NCBI GenBank assembly: GCA_033763695.1
Contig: JANRKB010000020.1
Location: forward strand, 1-64,000
DNA length: 64,000 nt
Direction: 5' to 3'
Origin: JANRKB01 sp033763695
Lineage (GTDB): Bacteria; Planctomycetota; Phycisphaerae; Phycisphaerales; UBA1924
Made by a program: the position numbers and the translations under genes
Shown: positions 41,605-50,478 of the stretch, piece after piece
How the letters are laid out: each line of letters opens with the position of its first letter
Numbering within the stretch: position 1 is the stretch's first letter
The notes under the pieces: model-generated
Told to the model about the DNA's origin: nothing
What the model saw: the letters and a program-made list of their open reading frames with translations, nothing else
Databases searched by the model: none

Positions 41605-43779
41605 ATGCTGCCCCGGACGCTGGATGCTCGCGACGCGTTCCCCTCCACCAACACGCAGGACTGGCGCAGCCTTGTCGAACAAGACCTCGCCGGCGCTCCC
41701 TTCGAACGCAAACTCGTCACACACACCTATGAGGGCATCTACGTCCAGCCCCTCTACACTGCCGCCGACTGGGCGAACACCACCGACGCCTCGGGCTTCA
41801 GTGGCTTCGCCCCCTTCACGCGCGGCTCGATCCCGCTCGATCACCAGCGCAGCGGCTGGGACATCCGCCAGCAGCAAGACGCCCCTGACGCAGACAGCCT
41901 GAACGCAACCATCCTCGATGACCTCGCGGGCGGCGCAACCTCCATCCTGCTCCGCCTCGACGCGGCATCACGCGCGGGCCTTGATCCTGACGACCCCGCC
42001 GCAACCGCGCTCGCCGGCGTCGACGGCGCGATGATCTCCAGCATCGATGATCTGCGTGCCGCACTCCGTGGCGTACACCTCGACATGATCGCGATTGCGC
42101 TCGAATCAGGCGCGGCATTCCTTCCCGCCGCCGCACAACTCGCGGCACTTTGGCACGACGCAAACCTCGCCCCCGAAGAATGCCGCGGCGCGTTCAACGC
42201 CGACCCGCTCGCCGTGCTCGCCCGCGACGGCCAACTTCCCGTCGCTCTCGACGACGCACTTGGTCACGCCGCCGACTTGGCCGCGTGGACCGCACACCGC
42301 TATCCGCATGTCACCGCGATACGCGTCGGCAGCGCTCCGTATCACCACGCCGGAGCCACGGCAACGCAAGACCTCGCGTTCTCGATGGCAACAGCCCTCG
42401 AGTACTTGCGTGCGATGACTCGGGCAGGCATGAGCGTCGATGCCGCTGCCTCACAACTTCTCTTCAGCTATGCCGTGGGCACACATCAGTTCCTCGCGAT
42501 CGCCAAACTGCGCGCCGCACGTCGCCTCTGGGGATCCATCGCCCACACCTGCGGCATTTCCGCTGCCAACGCCCGCATGAAGATGCATGTTCGCCCGAGC
42601 AAACGCGTGCTCGCGGCACGCGATCCTTGGGTCAACATCCTGCGCAACAGCGTGTGTGTGCTTGCTGCCGGACTTGCAGGCGCCGACACCATCGGCAGCG
42701 AGCCGTTTGATGCCGCGCTCGTCGCCACGCGACCCGACGCCCGCAGCAGCATGCTCGCGCGGCGTATCGCACGCAACACCCATCTCATCCTGCAGGAGGA
42801 GTGCCACCTCCATCGCGTTGTCGACGCGCCCGGTGGCAGTTGGTATCTCGAACGCCTCACCGACGAACTCGTCGAGAAGGCCTGGATCATCCTGCAAGCG
42901 ATCGAAGCCCGCGGCGGCATGCGTGTCTGTCTCGAAGACGGCTGGATCGCCGCGCAGATTGACTCTGCCGCCCAGCCACGCTGGCGCGATATCGCCACCC
43001 GCAAGGAAGCGCTGCTGGGTGTGAGCGAGTTCGCGAGCGTGGCGGAGCAGCGCCCCGAGCCGCCGCTGAATGACCTCGCGATCCTCCGCCGCAAGGCAAT
43101 CGAACGCGTCAGGGTGCAGCGCGCGGACGCGTCCGTCCTCGCCGCGCTGCGTGCCGCACAGTCCGAAGCGGCACGCGGCCTTGAAGCTTCGCGCCCCGGC
43201 GCACTCACCGCCCAAGCCTTCACCCTCGCCCGCGCAGGCGCCACCCTCGGCCAACTTGCAACCCACATCGCGAGCCTGAGCCTCGGCAACACGCCCACCG
43301 CGTCGATCTCCGCCATGACGCCCCACCCCTTCGGCGAGGTCTTTGAGCAACTCCGCAATGCCACCGACGAATACGCCGTCGCCTGCGGCCAGCGTCCTCG
43401 CGTTGCCCTCGTCAGCGTCGGCACGCCCGCCGATCACCTCGCCCGCACCAACTACGCCCGCGGGTTCTTCGAGGCCGGCGGCTTTGACGTGAAGACCACC
43501 GACGGCGGCACCGATCCCGCCACGCTCACGGCCGCGTTCGCGGCGTCGGGCGCCTCCATCGCCGTCATCTGTTCCAGCGATGCCAAGTACGCCGAGTTCG
43601 TCGGCACGCTCGCGCCCAAACTCCACGCCGCAGGGGCACGCACCGTCGTACTCGCGGGCAACCCCGGCCCCAACGAAGCGGCCTACCGCGACGCGGGTGT
43701 GGATCGCTTCATCTTCGTCCGCTGCGACGTCGTCAAGACGCTCCGCGAACTGCTCGAGCAGGAAGGAGTGGCCCTGTGA
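41605..43779 (+). CDS. mutA: Methylmalonyl-CoA mutase small (non-catalytic) subunit
   Basis: Forms the heterodimer with mutB; it has the same fold but does not bind cobalamin. It is 724 aa. The TIM-barrel half carries family motifs (YVQPLYTAADW, SGWDIRQ, PSKRVLAARDPWVN). The B12-binding-like C-terminal domain (TNYARGFFEAGGFDVKTTDGG) lacks the DxHxxG motif, as expected for the small chain. The ATG at 41605 has GAGG 6 nt upstream and is preferred over a TTG at 41545. Confidence 0.94.
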   Translation: MLPRTLDARDAFPSTNTQDWRSLVEQDLAGAPFERKLVTHTYEGIYVQPLYTAADWANTTDASGFSGFAPFTRGSIPLDHQRSGWDIRQQQDAPDADSLNATILDDLAGGATSILLRLDAASRAGLDPDDPAATALAGVDGAMISSIDDLRAALRGVHLDMIAIALESGAAFLPAAAQLAALWHDANLAPEECRGAFNADPLAVLARDGQLPVALDDALGHAADLAAWTAHRYPHVTAIRVGSAPYHHAGATATQDLAFSMATALEYLRAMTRAGMSVDAAASQLLFSYAVGTHQFLAIAKLRAARRLWGSIAHTCGISAANARMKMHVRPSKRVLAARDPWVNILRNSVCVLAAGLAGADTIGSEPFDAALVATRPDARSSMLARRIARNTHLILQEECHLHRVVDAPGGSWYLERLTDELVEKAWIILQAIEARGGMRVCLEDGWIAAQIDSAAQPRWRDIATRKEALLGVSEFASVAEQRPEPPLNDLAILRRKAIERVRVQRADASVLAALRAAQSEAARGLEASRPGALTAQAFTLARAGATLGQLATHIASLSLGNTPTASISAMTPHPFGEVFEQLRNATDEYAVACGQRPRVALVSVGTPADHLARTNYARGFFEAGGFDVKTTDGGTDPATLTAAFAASGASIAVICSSDAKYAEFVGTLAPKLHAAGARTVVLAGNPGPNEAAYRDAGVDRFIFVRCDVVKTLRELLEQEGVAL

Positions 43780-46049
43780 GCACCACCCAGAGTCAACCGC
43801 GCGACGCGACCGCCTTCTCTCCCCACGCTGATGCGTCCACAACGCGCATCCCCAACTTCGCCGACATCCCCCTCGCGCCATCCGCTCCGACGCTCACACC
43901 CGCCCAGTGGAGCCGCGCCGTCGCCGATGTCACCGGTGCCTCGCCCGAGGCGTCGGCCTGGCGCACACCCGAAGGAATCAGCATCAAGCCCGAGTATCAC
44001 GCCGCGGATCTCGCGGGCCTGACGCACGTGGATTCGTTCCCCGGTCTTCCTCCATTCGTGCGCGGCCCATACGCCACGATGTACGTGCTCAAGCCCTGGA
44101 CCGTGCGTCAGTACGCGGGCTTCAGCACCGCCGAAGCAAGCAATGCGTTCTACCGCGCCAATCTTGCCGCGGGACAGAAAGGACTTTCCGTCGCGTTCGA
44201 TCTCGCGACACACCGCGGCTACGACAGCGATCACCCGCGCGCCGCGGGCGACGTGGGCATGGCGGGCGTCGCGATCGACTCCGTGCTCGACATGGAGCGT
44301 CTGTTCGACGGCATCCCCCTCAACCAGATCAGCGTGTCGATGACCATGAACGGCGCAGTGCTCCCCGTGCTCGCCATGTACATCGTCGCCGCAGAGCGTC
44401 AAGGCGTGAAGCCCGCGCAGCTCTCCGGCACGATCCAGAACGACATTCTCAAAGAGTTCATGGTCCGCAACACGTACATCTATCCGCCCGCGCCCAGCAT
44501 GCGGATCATCGGAGATGTGTTCGCCTACTGCGCCTCCAGGATGCCAAAGTTCAACAGCATCTCGATCAGCGGCTATCACATGCAGGAAGCCGGCGCCACC
44601 GCCGACATCGAACTCGCATACACCCTCGCCGACGGCCTCGAATACGTTCGCACCGGTGTCGCACGCGGCTTGCAGGTCGATGACTTCGCGCCGCGTCTGA
44701 GCTTCTTCTGGGCCATCGGCGAGCACTTCTTCATGGAGATCGCCAAACTCCGTGCCGCACGTTTGCTCTGGGCCCGTCTGATGCAGACGTTCAACCCCAA
44801 GAACCCCAAGAGCCTCTCACTGCGCACCCACAGCCAGACCAGCGGCTGGAGCCTCACCGCCCAAGACGTCTACAACAACGTCGTCCGCACATGCATCGAG
44901 GCGATGGCCGCAACGCAGGGTCACACGCAGAGCCTGCACACGAACGCGCTCGACGAAGCCCTCGCGCTGCCGACAGACTTCTCCGCCCGCATCGCCCGCA
45001 ACACGCAACTCTTCCTGCAGATGGAGACCGACACCTGCCGCGTGATCGATCCGTGGGGCGGCTCCTACTACGTCGAGCGCCTGACCCATGATCTCGCCCA
45101 GCGCGCGTGGACGCACATCCTGGAGATCGAAGACCTCGGCGGCATGGCCAAGGCGATCGAGGCGGGCATCCCCAAGCTTCGCATCGAAGAAGCCGCCGCA
45201 GCAGCCCAGGCCCGCATCGACTCGGGCCGCCAGACGGTCGTCGGCGTCAACAAGTTCAAGCCTGCACGCGATGAAGCCGTCGATGTCCTGAAGATCGACA
45301 ACAGCGCGGTGCGCGAAGCGCAGATCAATCGACTCCATCAGATCCGCTCAACGCGCGACAGCGCGGCCGTCACCGCCGCACTCGACCGCCTCACCCAGGC
45401 CGCCCGCGCCGGCTCGGGCAACTTGCTTGAACTCTCGATCGACGCCGCCCGCGCACTGGCCACCGTCGGTGAGATCTCGCTCGCGCTGGAGAAAGTCTTC
45501 GGTCGTCACGAAGCCGTAGTCCGCTCCACCCACGGGGTCTATATGCGAGAATCGGCCGAAACCGCCGCGATCGAGACAATCCAGTCGCGCGTCGCCGCAT
45601 TCGAACGCCGCGAAGGCCGACGCCCACGCATCTTGGTTGCCAAGATGGGTCAGGACGGCCACGATCGCGGCCAGAAAGTCGTCTCCTCCGCGTACGCCGA
45701 CATGGGCTTCGACGTTGACGTCGGCCCACTCTTCCAGACACCCGAAGAAGTCGCCCGCCAAGCGATCGAGAACGACGTTCACATCGTCGGCGTCTCGTCG
45801 CTCGCCGCCGGTCACCTCACACTCGTCCCGGCACTCCGCCGCGCCCTCGACGACGGCGGACGCCCGGACATCCTGCTCGTCGTCGGCGGCGTCATCCCGC
45901 CGCAGGATTACGAAGCACTTTTCGCCGCGGGTGTCTCCGCCGTCTTCGGCCCCGGCACGGTCATCAGCGCGGCCGCCACTCGCGTCCTCGATGAACTCGA
46001 GCGCGCAAACGCCCCCACGACCGACACACAACGCCCGGAGGCACGATGA
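43776..46049 (+). CDS. mutB: Methylmalonyl-CoA mutase large (catalytic) subunit
   Basis: Adenosylcobalamin-dependent isomerase interconverting methylmalonyl-CoA and succinyl-CoA. It is 757 aa. The substrate barrel includes TMYVLKPWTVRQYAGFSTAE and HTQSLHTNALDEALALPT. The cobalamin-binding domain has the base-off motif DGHDRG (about residues 626-631) after LVAKMGQ and continues to GGVIPPQDYEALFAAG. The GTG start overlaps the mutA stop by 4 nt (GTGA) with GGAAGGAG upstream. Confidence 0.97.
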   Translation: MSTTQSQPRDATAFSPHADASTTRIPNFADIPLAPSAPTLTPAQWSRAVADVTGASPEASAWRTPEGISIKPEYHAADLAGLTHVDSFPGLPPFVRGPYATMYVLKPWTVRQYAGFSTAEASNAFYRANLAAGQKGLSVAFDLATHRGYDSDHPRAAGDVGMAGVAIDSVLDMERLFDGIPLNQISVSMTMNGAVLPVLAMYIVAAERQGVKPAQLSGTIQNDILKEFMVRNTYIYPPAPSMRIIGDVFAYCASRMPKFNSISISGYHMQEAGATADIELAYTLADGLEYVRTGVARGLQVDDFAPRLSFFWAIGEHFFMEIAKLRAARLLWARLMQTFNPKNPKSLSLRTHSQTSGWSLTAQDVYNNVVRTCIEAMAATQGHTQSLHTNALDEALALPTDFSARIARNTQLFLQMETDTCRVIDPWGGSYYVERLTHDLAQRAWTHILEIEDLGGMAKAIEAGIPKLRIEEAAAAAQARIDSGRQTVVGVNKFKPARDEAVDVLKIDNSAVREAQINRLHQIRSTRDSAAVTAALDRLTQAARAGSGNLLELSIDAARALATVGEISLALEKVFGRHEAVVRSTHGVYMRESAETAAIETIQSRVAAFERREGRRPRILVAKMGQDGHDRGQKVVSSAYADMGFDVDVGPLFQTPEEVARQAIENDVHIVGVSSLAAGHLTLVPALRRALDDGGRPDILLVVGGVIPPQDYEALFAAGVSAVFGPGTVISAAATRVLDELERANAPTTDTQRPEAR

Positions 46050-47167
46050 ATCACGACGACCCGCGCGATGAGACGGCACGCTTTGGCCTCTCCGTCGCGC
46101 GGGCCGCCGACATGACGCACTCCGGGCCGCGCCCACGCCCACCACGCCGCTCGCTCAGCGTCGCCGACTACGTCCACGGCATCTCCTCCGGCGATCGCGC
46201 GATCCTCGGCCGCGCACTCTCTCTCATCGAATCCAACCTCCCAAGCGACGAAGTACTCGCGCAGCGTGTGCTGGAGCACATCCTCCCCGCAACCAGACGC
46301 TCGCTCCGCGTCGGCATCACGGGCACGCCGGGCGCGGGCAAATCAACCTTCATCGAGAAACTCGGCACCATGCTCGTCGAGCGGGCGCATCGCGTCGCTG
46401 TGCTCGCCGTGGACCCGACAAGCAGCGTCTCCGGCGGCTCAATCCTCGGCGATCGCACCCGCATGAGCAGACTCTCCGCCGACCCCCGCGCCTTCATCCG
46501 CCCCTCACCCAGCGGCGGTACGCTCGGCGGCGTCGCCCGCAAGACCCGCGAATCGATCCTCATCTGTGAAGCCGCGGGCTTCGACATCGTGCTCGTTGAG
46601 ACGGTCGGCGTTGGCCAGAGTGAGACCGCCGTCGCCGACATGACCGACGTCTTCGTCGCGCTCGCCATCCCTGGCGCGGGCGACGAACTCCAAGGCATCA
46701 AGCGCGGCCTGCTCGAACTCGTCGACCTGATCGTCGTCAACAAAGCCGACGGCGACAACGCGCCCAAGGCTCGCGCCGCCGCCGCCGAGTACGCCGCCGC
46801 GGCCCGCGTGATGCGGCACGCCGACCACTCCTCGGTCACCGTTCACACCTGCAGCGCCCTCACCGGCGAAGGCGTCTGGAGCGTCTTCGAAGCCATCGAA
46901 ACCCGCGCGGCGGCCCTCCGCGCCGACGGCCTCCTCGAAACCCGTCGCCGCGAGCAAGACCGGCGCTGGCTGCGTGATCTTCTCCACGAGCGGCTTGATC
47001 GCCTGCTCATCAGTATGCCCGCCGTGCGCGATGCCATGCACCAGGCCGAGCATGATGTCCTCGCCGGACAAGCAACGCCCGTCATCGCCGTCGAGCGCGT
47101 CATTCTCTCGCTCCGTGACGAGCTCCGCCGCGCCAGCGCAGACGACCATCGCGGCACAACGCCATGA
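46046..47167 (+). CDS. meaB: Methylmalonyl-CoA mutase-associated GTPase MeaB
   Basis: G3E-type GTPase that protects and reloads the mutase with adenosylcobalamin. It is 373 aa. The Walker A motif GTPGAGKST is at 93-101; the switch region ETVGVGQSE and the base-recognition NKAD follow. It overlaps mutB by 4 nt (ATGA) with GGAGG inside the mutB end. An N-terminal extension of ~35 residues precedes the family start. Confidence 0.96.
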   Translation: MNHDDPRDETARFGLSVARAADMTHSGPRPRPPRRSLSVADYVHGISSGDRAILGRALSLIESNLPSDEVLAQRVLEHILPATRRSLRVGITGTPGAGKSTFIEKLGTMLVERAHRVAVLAVDPTSSVSGGSILGDRTRMSRLSADPRAFIRPSPSGGTLGGVARKTRESILICEAAGFDIVLVETVGVGQSETAVADMTDVFVALAIPGAGDELQGIKRGLLELVDLIVVNKADGDNAPKARAAAAEYAAAARVMRHADHSSVTVHTCSALTGEGVWSVFEAIETRAAALRADGLLETRRREQDRRWLRDLLHERLDRLLISMPAVRDAMHQAEHDVLAGQATPVIAVERVILSLRDELRRASADDHRGTTP

Positions 47168-47180
47168 ACTCGTCACACGA

Positions 47181-47209
47181 TTGAGAATCTGATTCGCGTT
47201 TGCGAGAAT
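47181..47209 (+). promoter_or_regulatory. Candidate promoter upstream of the epimerase gene
   Basis: TTGAGA (47181-47186), 17-nt spacer, GAGAAT (47204-47209), within the 236-nt spacer between meaB and mce. The -35 matches 5 of 6 and the -10 4 of 6. It would give the carboxylase half of the block its own transcript. Confidence 0.35.
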
Positions 47210-47403
47210 CACATCGCATGCACGGCCACCTTAATCACGTGTTCGCACGCCCACAATCGCCTTGTTTTGATGACTTTTCGCTCTCGTTGTCCTAAGATGT
47301 TTTCATCAGAAGCCTGCGGCAAACGCGGGCAGCCCACACGCGTGTGCGAGACTGCCGCGCCTCACCGCCCGCCTTGGCTTCGCCGATCGACGGGAGTCTC
47401 CCG

Positions 47404-47838
47404 ATGATCCAGGCCCGCGGCGTCAACCACATCGGTATCGCGGTCAATTCCATCGACGCGCAGCGCGATTTCTACGAACGCGTTCTCGGCGCTCGCTTTG
47501 AAGGCGTCCAAGTCGTCGCCGACCAGAAGGTCCGCGTCGCGTTCTTCGCCCTCGGCCCCGTCGACAACCCCGTGCGACTCGAACTGCTCGAACCCACCAG
47601 TCCAGACTCCACCATCGCACAGTTCATCGACAAGCGTGGCGAAGGAATGCACCACATCGCCTACACCGTCGATGACCTCGCCGCTCGTCTCGACACCCTG
47701 CGCTCCGCCAGCGTGCGCCTCATCGATGAGAAGCCGCGCCGCGGCGCACACGACGCCGCCATCGCATTCCTCCACCCCAAGTCCTCCATGGGTGTCTTGA
47801 CCGAGCTATGCCAGCCCGCGCCACAGCACGCCCACTAG
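47404..47838 (+). CDS. mce: Methylmalonyl-CoA epimerase
   Basis: Interconverts (2S)- and (2R)-methylmalonyl-CoA. It is a 144-aa VOC-fold protein with metal ligands in VNHIGIAV (His) and MHHIAYTVDD (His), and a terminal Glu near GVLTELCQ. It begins MIQARGVNHIG with GGGAG 7 nt upstream. Placement between mutB/meaB and a carboxyltransferase completes the pathway. Confidence 0.95.
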   Translation: MIQARGVNHIGIAVNSIDAQRDFYERVLGARFEGVQVVADQKVRVAFFALGPVDNPVRLELLEPTSPDSTIAQFIDKRGEGMHHIAYTVDDLAARLDTLRSASVRLIDEKPRRGAHDAAIAFLHPKSSMGVLTELCQPAPQHAH

Positions 47839-47901
47839 TTCCCCTTCCCTCCCGGTCTCGCGCTTCACTCCCCTGCTGCCTCTCCTGCGAAAGGACCATC
47901 C

Positions 47902-49506
47902 GTGAGCACCACCGCCGCCAACACCGCATCCGCCGCGCAGCCCGCCAAGCCCGCTTCGTCAATCGCCATGGCGGATCGCCTCGCCGACCTCAAGAAGCGG
48001 CGCGACACCTTGCTCATGGGCGGCGGCGCTGAACGCATCGCCAAGCACCACGCCGCGGGCAACCTCACCGCTCGCGAGCGCATCGATGCCCTCGTCGATG
48101 CAGCGTCGTTCCATGAACGCGACGGCTTCGCCAAGCATCGCTGCACCCACTTCGGCATGGACGGCAAAGACCTCCCCGCCGACGGCGTCATCACCGGCTC
48201 CGCCACCATCGACAAGCGCCTCGTCCATCTCGCCAGTCAGGACTTCACCGTCGGCGGCGGCGCACTCGGCGAAGTTCACGGCGACAAGATCGTCGAAATG
48301 ATGAAAATGAGCCAGAAAACCGGCACGCCCTTCATCTTCATCAACGACTCCGGCGGCGCACGCATCCAGGAAGGAATCGACTCCCTCGGCGCCTACGGCC
48401 GCGTCTTCTACCACAACACCCTTCTCAGCGGCCTCGTCCCGCAGATCTCGCTCATCTGCGGCCCATGCGCCGGCGGTGCCGCATACAGCCCCGCGCTCAC
48501 CGACTTCGTCATCCAGACCCGCCGCGCCCAGATGTTCATCACCGGCCCGCAGGTCATCAAGCAGGTGACGCGCGAGAACGTCAGCGCCGATGAACTCGGT
48601 GGCGCAGAAGCGCACATGCACTACTCCGGCAACATCCACTTCATCGCCGAAGACGACAAGCACGCCGCCGCGCTCTGCCGCCGCCTGCTCTCCTTCCTGC
48701 CTTCCAACAACATGGAAGACCCGCCGCGTCTCGCCTACTCCGGCGATGTTCCCGCCGACGACGCGCTCAACGACATCCTTCCCCCCGATCCGCGCCGCAC
48801 CTACGACATGCACAACGTGATCAAGCGCCTGGTGGACGACGATGACTTCCTCGAAGTTCAGGCGGGCTTCGCGGGCAGCCTCATCATCGGCTTCGGTCGC
48901 ATCACCGGCCGCAGCGTCGGCATCGTCGCCAACAACCCCGGCGTCAAGGCGGGCTCGCTCGACATCGACTCGAGCGACAAGGCCTCGCGCTTCGTCCGCT
49001 TCTGCAACGCCTTCAACATCCCCATCCTCACGCTCGTCGATACACCCGGCTACTTCCCGGGCGTACAGCAGGAATACGGCGGGATCATCCGCCACGGCGC
49101 CAAACTCCTCTTCAGCTATTCCGCCGCGACCGTCCCCAAGATCACCATCATCCTCCGCAAGGCCTTCGGCGGCGCATACGTCGCGATGGCGAGCAAGGAC
49201 CTCGGCGCCGACGCCGTCGCCGCCTGGCCCACCGCCGAGATCGCCGTCATGGGTGCAGAGGCCGCGGTCGAAGTCATCTTCAAACGCGAACTCGCCGAGG
49301 CTCAGAACAGCGCGGCCAAGCGTGCCGAACTCACCGCGCTCTACCGCGACACGTTCTCCAATCCGTTCGTCGCCGCCGGGCGGCGCATGGTCGATGACGT
49401 CATCGCGCCCAGCGCGACCAAACGCTACATCGCCCGCGCACTCGATGTCCTGAGCACCAAGCGCGAACTTCGCCCCGAGAAGAAGCACGGCCTCATCCCG
49501 CTCTGA
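47902..49506 (+). CDS. pccB: Acyl-CoA (propionyl-CoA) carboxylase, carboxyltransferase subunit
   Basis: Carboxyltransferase moving CO2 between biotin and an acyl-CoA. It is 534 aa with two crotonase-like halves: FINDSGGARIQEG .. GPCAGGAAYSPALTDF in the N half, and DTPGYFPGVQQEYGGIIRHGAKLLFSY .. RKAFGGAYVAMASKDLGAD in the C half. The GTG start has AAAGGA 6 nt upstream. The context with the epimerase and mutase points to propionyl-/methylmalonyl-CoA, though the substrate is not proven. Confidence 0.94.
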   Translation: MSTTAANTASAAQPAKPASSIAMADRLADLKKRRDTLLMGGGAERIAKHHAAGNLTARERIDALVDAASFHERDGFAKHRCTHFGMDGKDLPADGVITGSATIDKRLVHLASQDFTVGGGALGEVHGDKIVEMMKMSQKTGTPFIFINDSGGARIQEGIDSLGAYGRVFYHNTLLSGLVPQISLICGPCAGGAAYSPALTDFVIQTRRAQMFITGPQVIKQVTRENVSADELGGAEAHMHYSGNIHFIAEDDKHAAALCRRLLSFLPSNNMEDPPRLAYSGDVPADDALNDILPPDPRRTYDMHNVIKRLVDDDDFLEVQAGFAGSLIIGFGRITGRSVGIVANNPGVKAGSLDIDSSDKASRFVRFCNAFNIPILTLVDTPGYFPGVQQEYGGIIRHGAKLLFSYSAATVPKITIILRKAFGGAYVAMASKDLGADAVAAWPTAEIAVMGAEAAVEVIFKRELAEAQNSAAKRAELTALYRDTFSNPFVAAGRRMVDDVIAPSATKRYIARALDVLSTKRELRPEKKHGLIPL

Positions 49507-49546
49507 CCTTCCCTCCGCTCTACACACCCCAACCGCGCGGCGCCAC

Positions 49547-49774
49547 ATGCCAATCACCCATGCACCACCACGCCACACCGTTCCACCCGAGCACCTCGCG
49601 GTGATCCACGCCGTCGTCGCGCTCGTGGCAGGCCCGGGCTCGCGCATCATCTCCATCCGCGCACTGCATCATCCGCTCCACGCTGCCAGACAGTCCGCGT
49701 GGGTTCGCTCTGCCCGAAAGGCTGCGATGGAATCGCACAGTCCGCGACCGCGGCGCGGCTGGCGCGCCGGATAG
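49547..49774 (+). CDS. Small carboxylase-associated protein (OadG-like soluble segment)
   Basis: This 75-aa protein contains PPEHLAVIHAVVALVAGPGSRI followed by AWVRSARKAAMESHSPRPR. The same pattern (a short helix with VIxxAVAxxxG, then W..xGR near the end) is found in small proteins encoded between carboxyltransferase and BCCP genes in other bacteria, as I recall. There is no membrane helix, unlike true OadG. Spacing to both neighbours is under 80 nt. The ribosome site is weak, so translation is likely but not certain. Confidence 0.68.
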   Translation: MPITHAPPRHTVPPEHLAVIHAVVALVAGPGSRIISIRALHHPLHAARQSAWVRSARKAAMESHSPRPRRGWRAG

Positions 49775-49851
49775 ACATTCCGCGTCGATGCGCTCTCGAC
49801 CTTCACTCATCCCGCTCCAGACGAACGATCGACTCTCTCGAAGGACCAGCG

Positions 49852-50379
49852 ATGAAGCTCCATGTCACGGTTGAAAGCCGCACCTACGAGGTCGATGTTG
49901 AACTGCTCGACGCGAGCACGCCGCTGCCTTCCGCAGATTCCCGCGTCCAGAGCGCACCGGTGACCGCGCCTCCCAAGGCTCCCAACGGCCGGCTCTCGAC
50001 GCCCATCGTTCCCACGGTTGCGATGAGTGGTGCGGCCGCGCCCCCCAGGCCCGCAGCCGCGCCGCCTCCGCCGCCCGCCCCGCTCCGTACAGACCCACCG
50101 CTCAACCCGCGCCCGATCTGGAACAACCTCAGCGTCGGTCGACCCGGCGAAGCGTGCAGTCCCATCCCCGGCATCATCGAAGCGATCCACGTCAAGATCG
50201 GCGATGCCGTCAAGGTCAACGACGCCGTCATCACGCTGCGCATGACTTCCACCTACGTCGGCGGCGATCAACCCATGATCGGCAGCGTCCGCACGCTCGC
50301 CGCAGGCACCATCAAAGAGGTTCTTGTCGCCAAGGGCGACAAAGTCGCCGCTGGCCAGGTCCTCGTGCGCATCGCGTGA
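49852..50379 (+). CDS. Biotinyl/lipoyl-domain protein without the biotin lysine
   Basis: This 175-aa protein starts MKLHVTVESRTYEVDVELLD, typical of stand-alone BCCP subunits, then has a Pro/Ala linker (residues 60-85). A biotinyl fold covers ~100-175 (SPIPGIIEAIHVKIGDAVKVNDAV .. AGTIKEVLVAKGDKVAAGQVLV, as landmarks). Where AMKM should stand, residues 129-133 read LRMTS. An insertion GGDQPMIGSV follows, and there is no lysine between 122 and 154. It therefore should not be biotinylated. AAGGA lies 6 nt before the ATG. Its role in this carboxylase locus is unknown: structural subunit, pseudo-carrier or neofunctionalised protein. Confidence 0.85.
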   Translation: MKLHVTVESRTYEVDVELLDASTPLPSADSRVQSAPVTAPPKAPNGRLSTPIVPTVAMSGAAAPPRPAAAPPPPPAPLRTDPPLNPRPIWNNLSVGRPGEACSPIPGIIEAIHVKIGDAVKVNDAVITLRMTSTYVGGDQPMIGSVRTLAAGTIKEVLVAKGDKVAAGQVLVRIA

Positions 50380-50478
50380 CTTCACGCACTCGGCCGCCCG
50401 AGGCCGCATGCAGTTCTGCCGATTCCCCCTCATTGCGTACCCAAGCCCGAGCATCCCACCGGCGTTCTACGATCGTCC

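Noticed and set aside
49852..50379. Ordinary biotin carboxyl carrier protein
   Set aside because: The sequence lacks any lysine at the biotin-attachment hairpin, so I describe it as a biotinyl-fold protein only.
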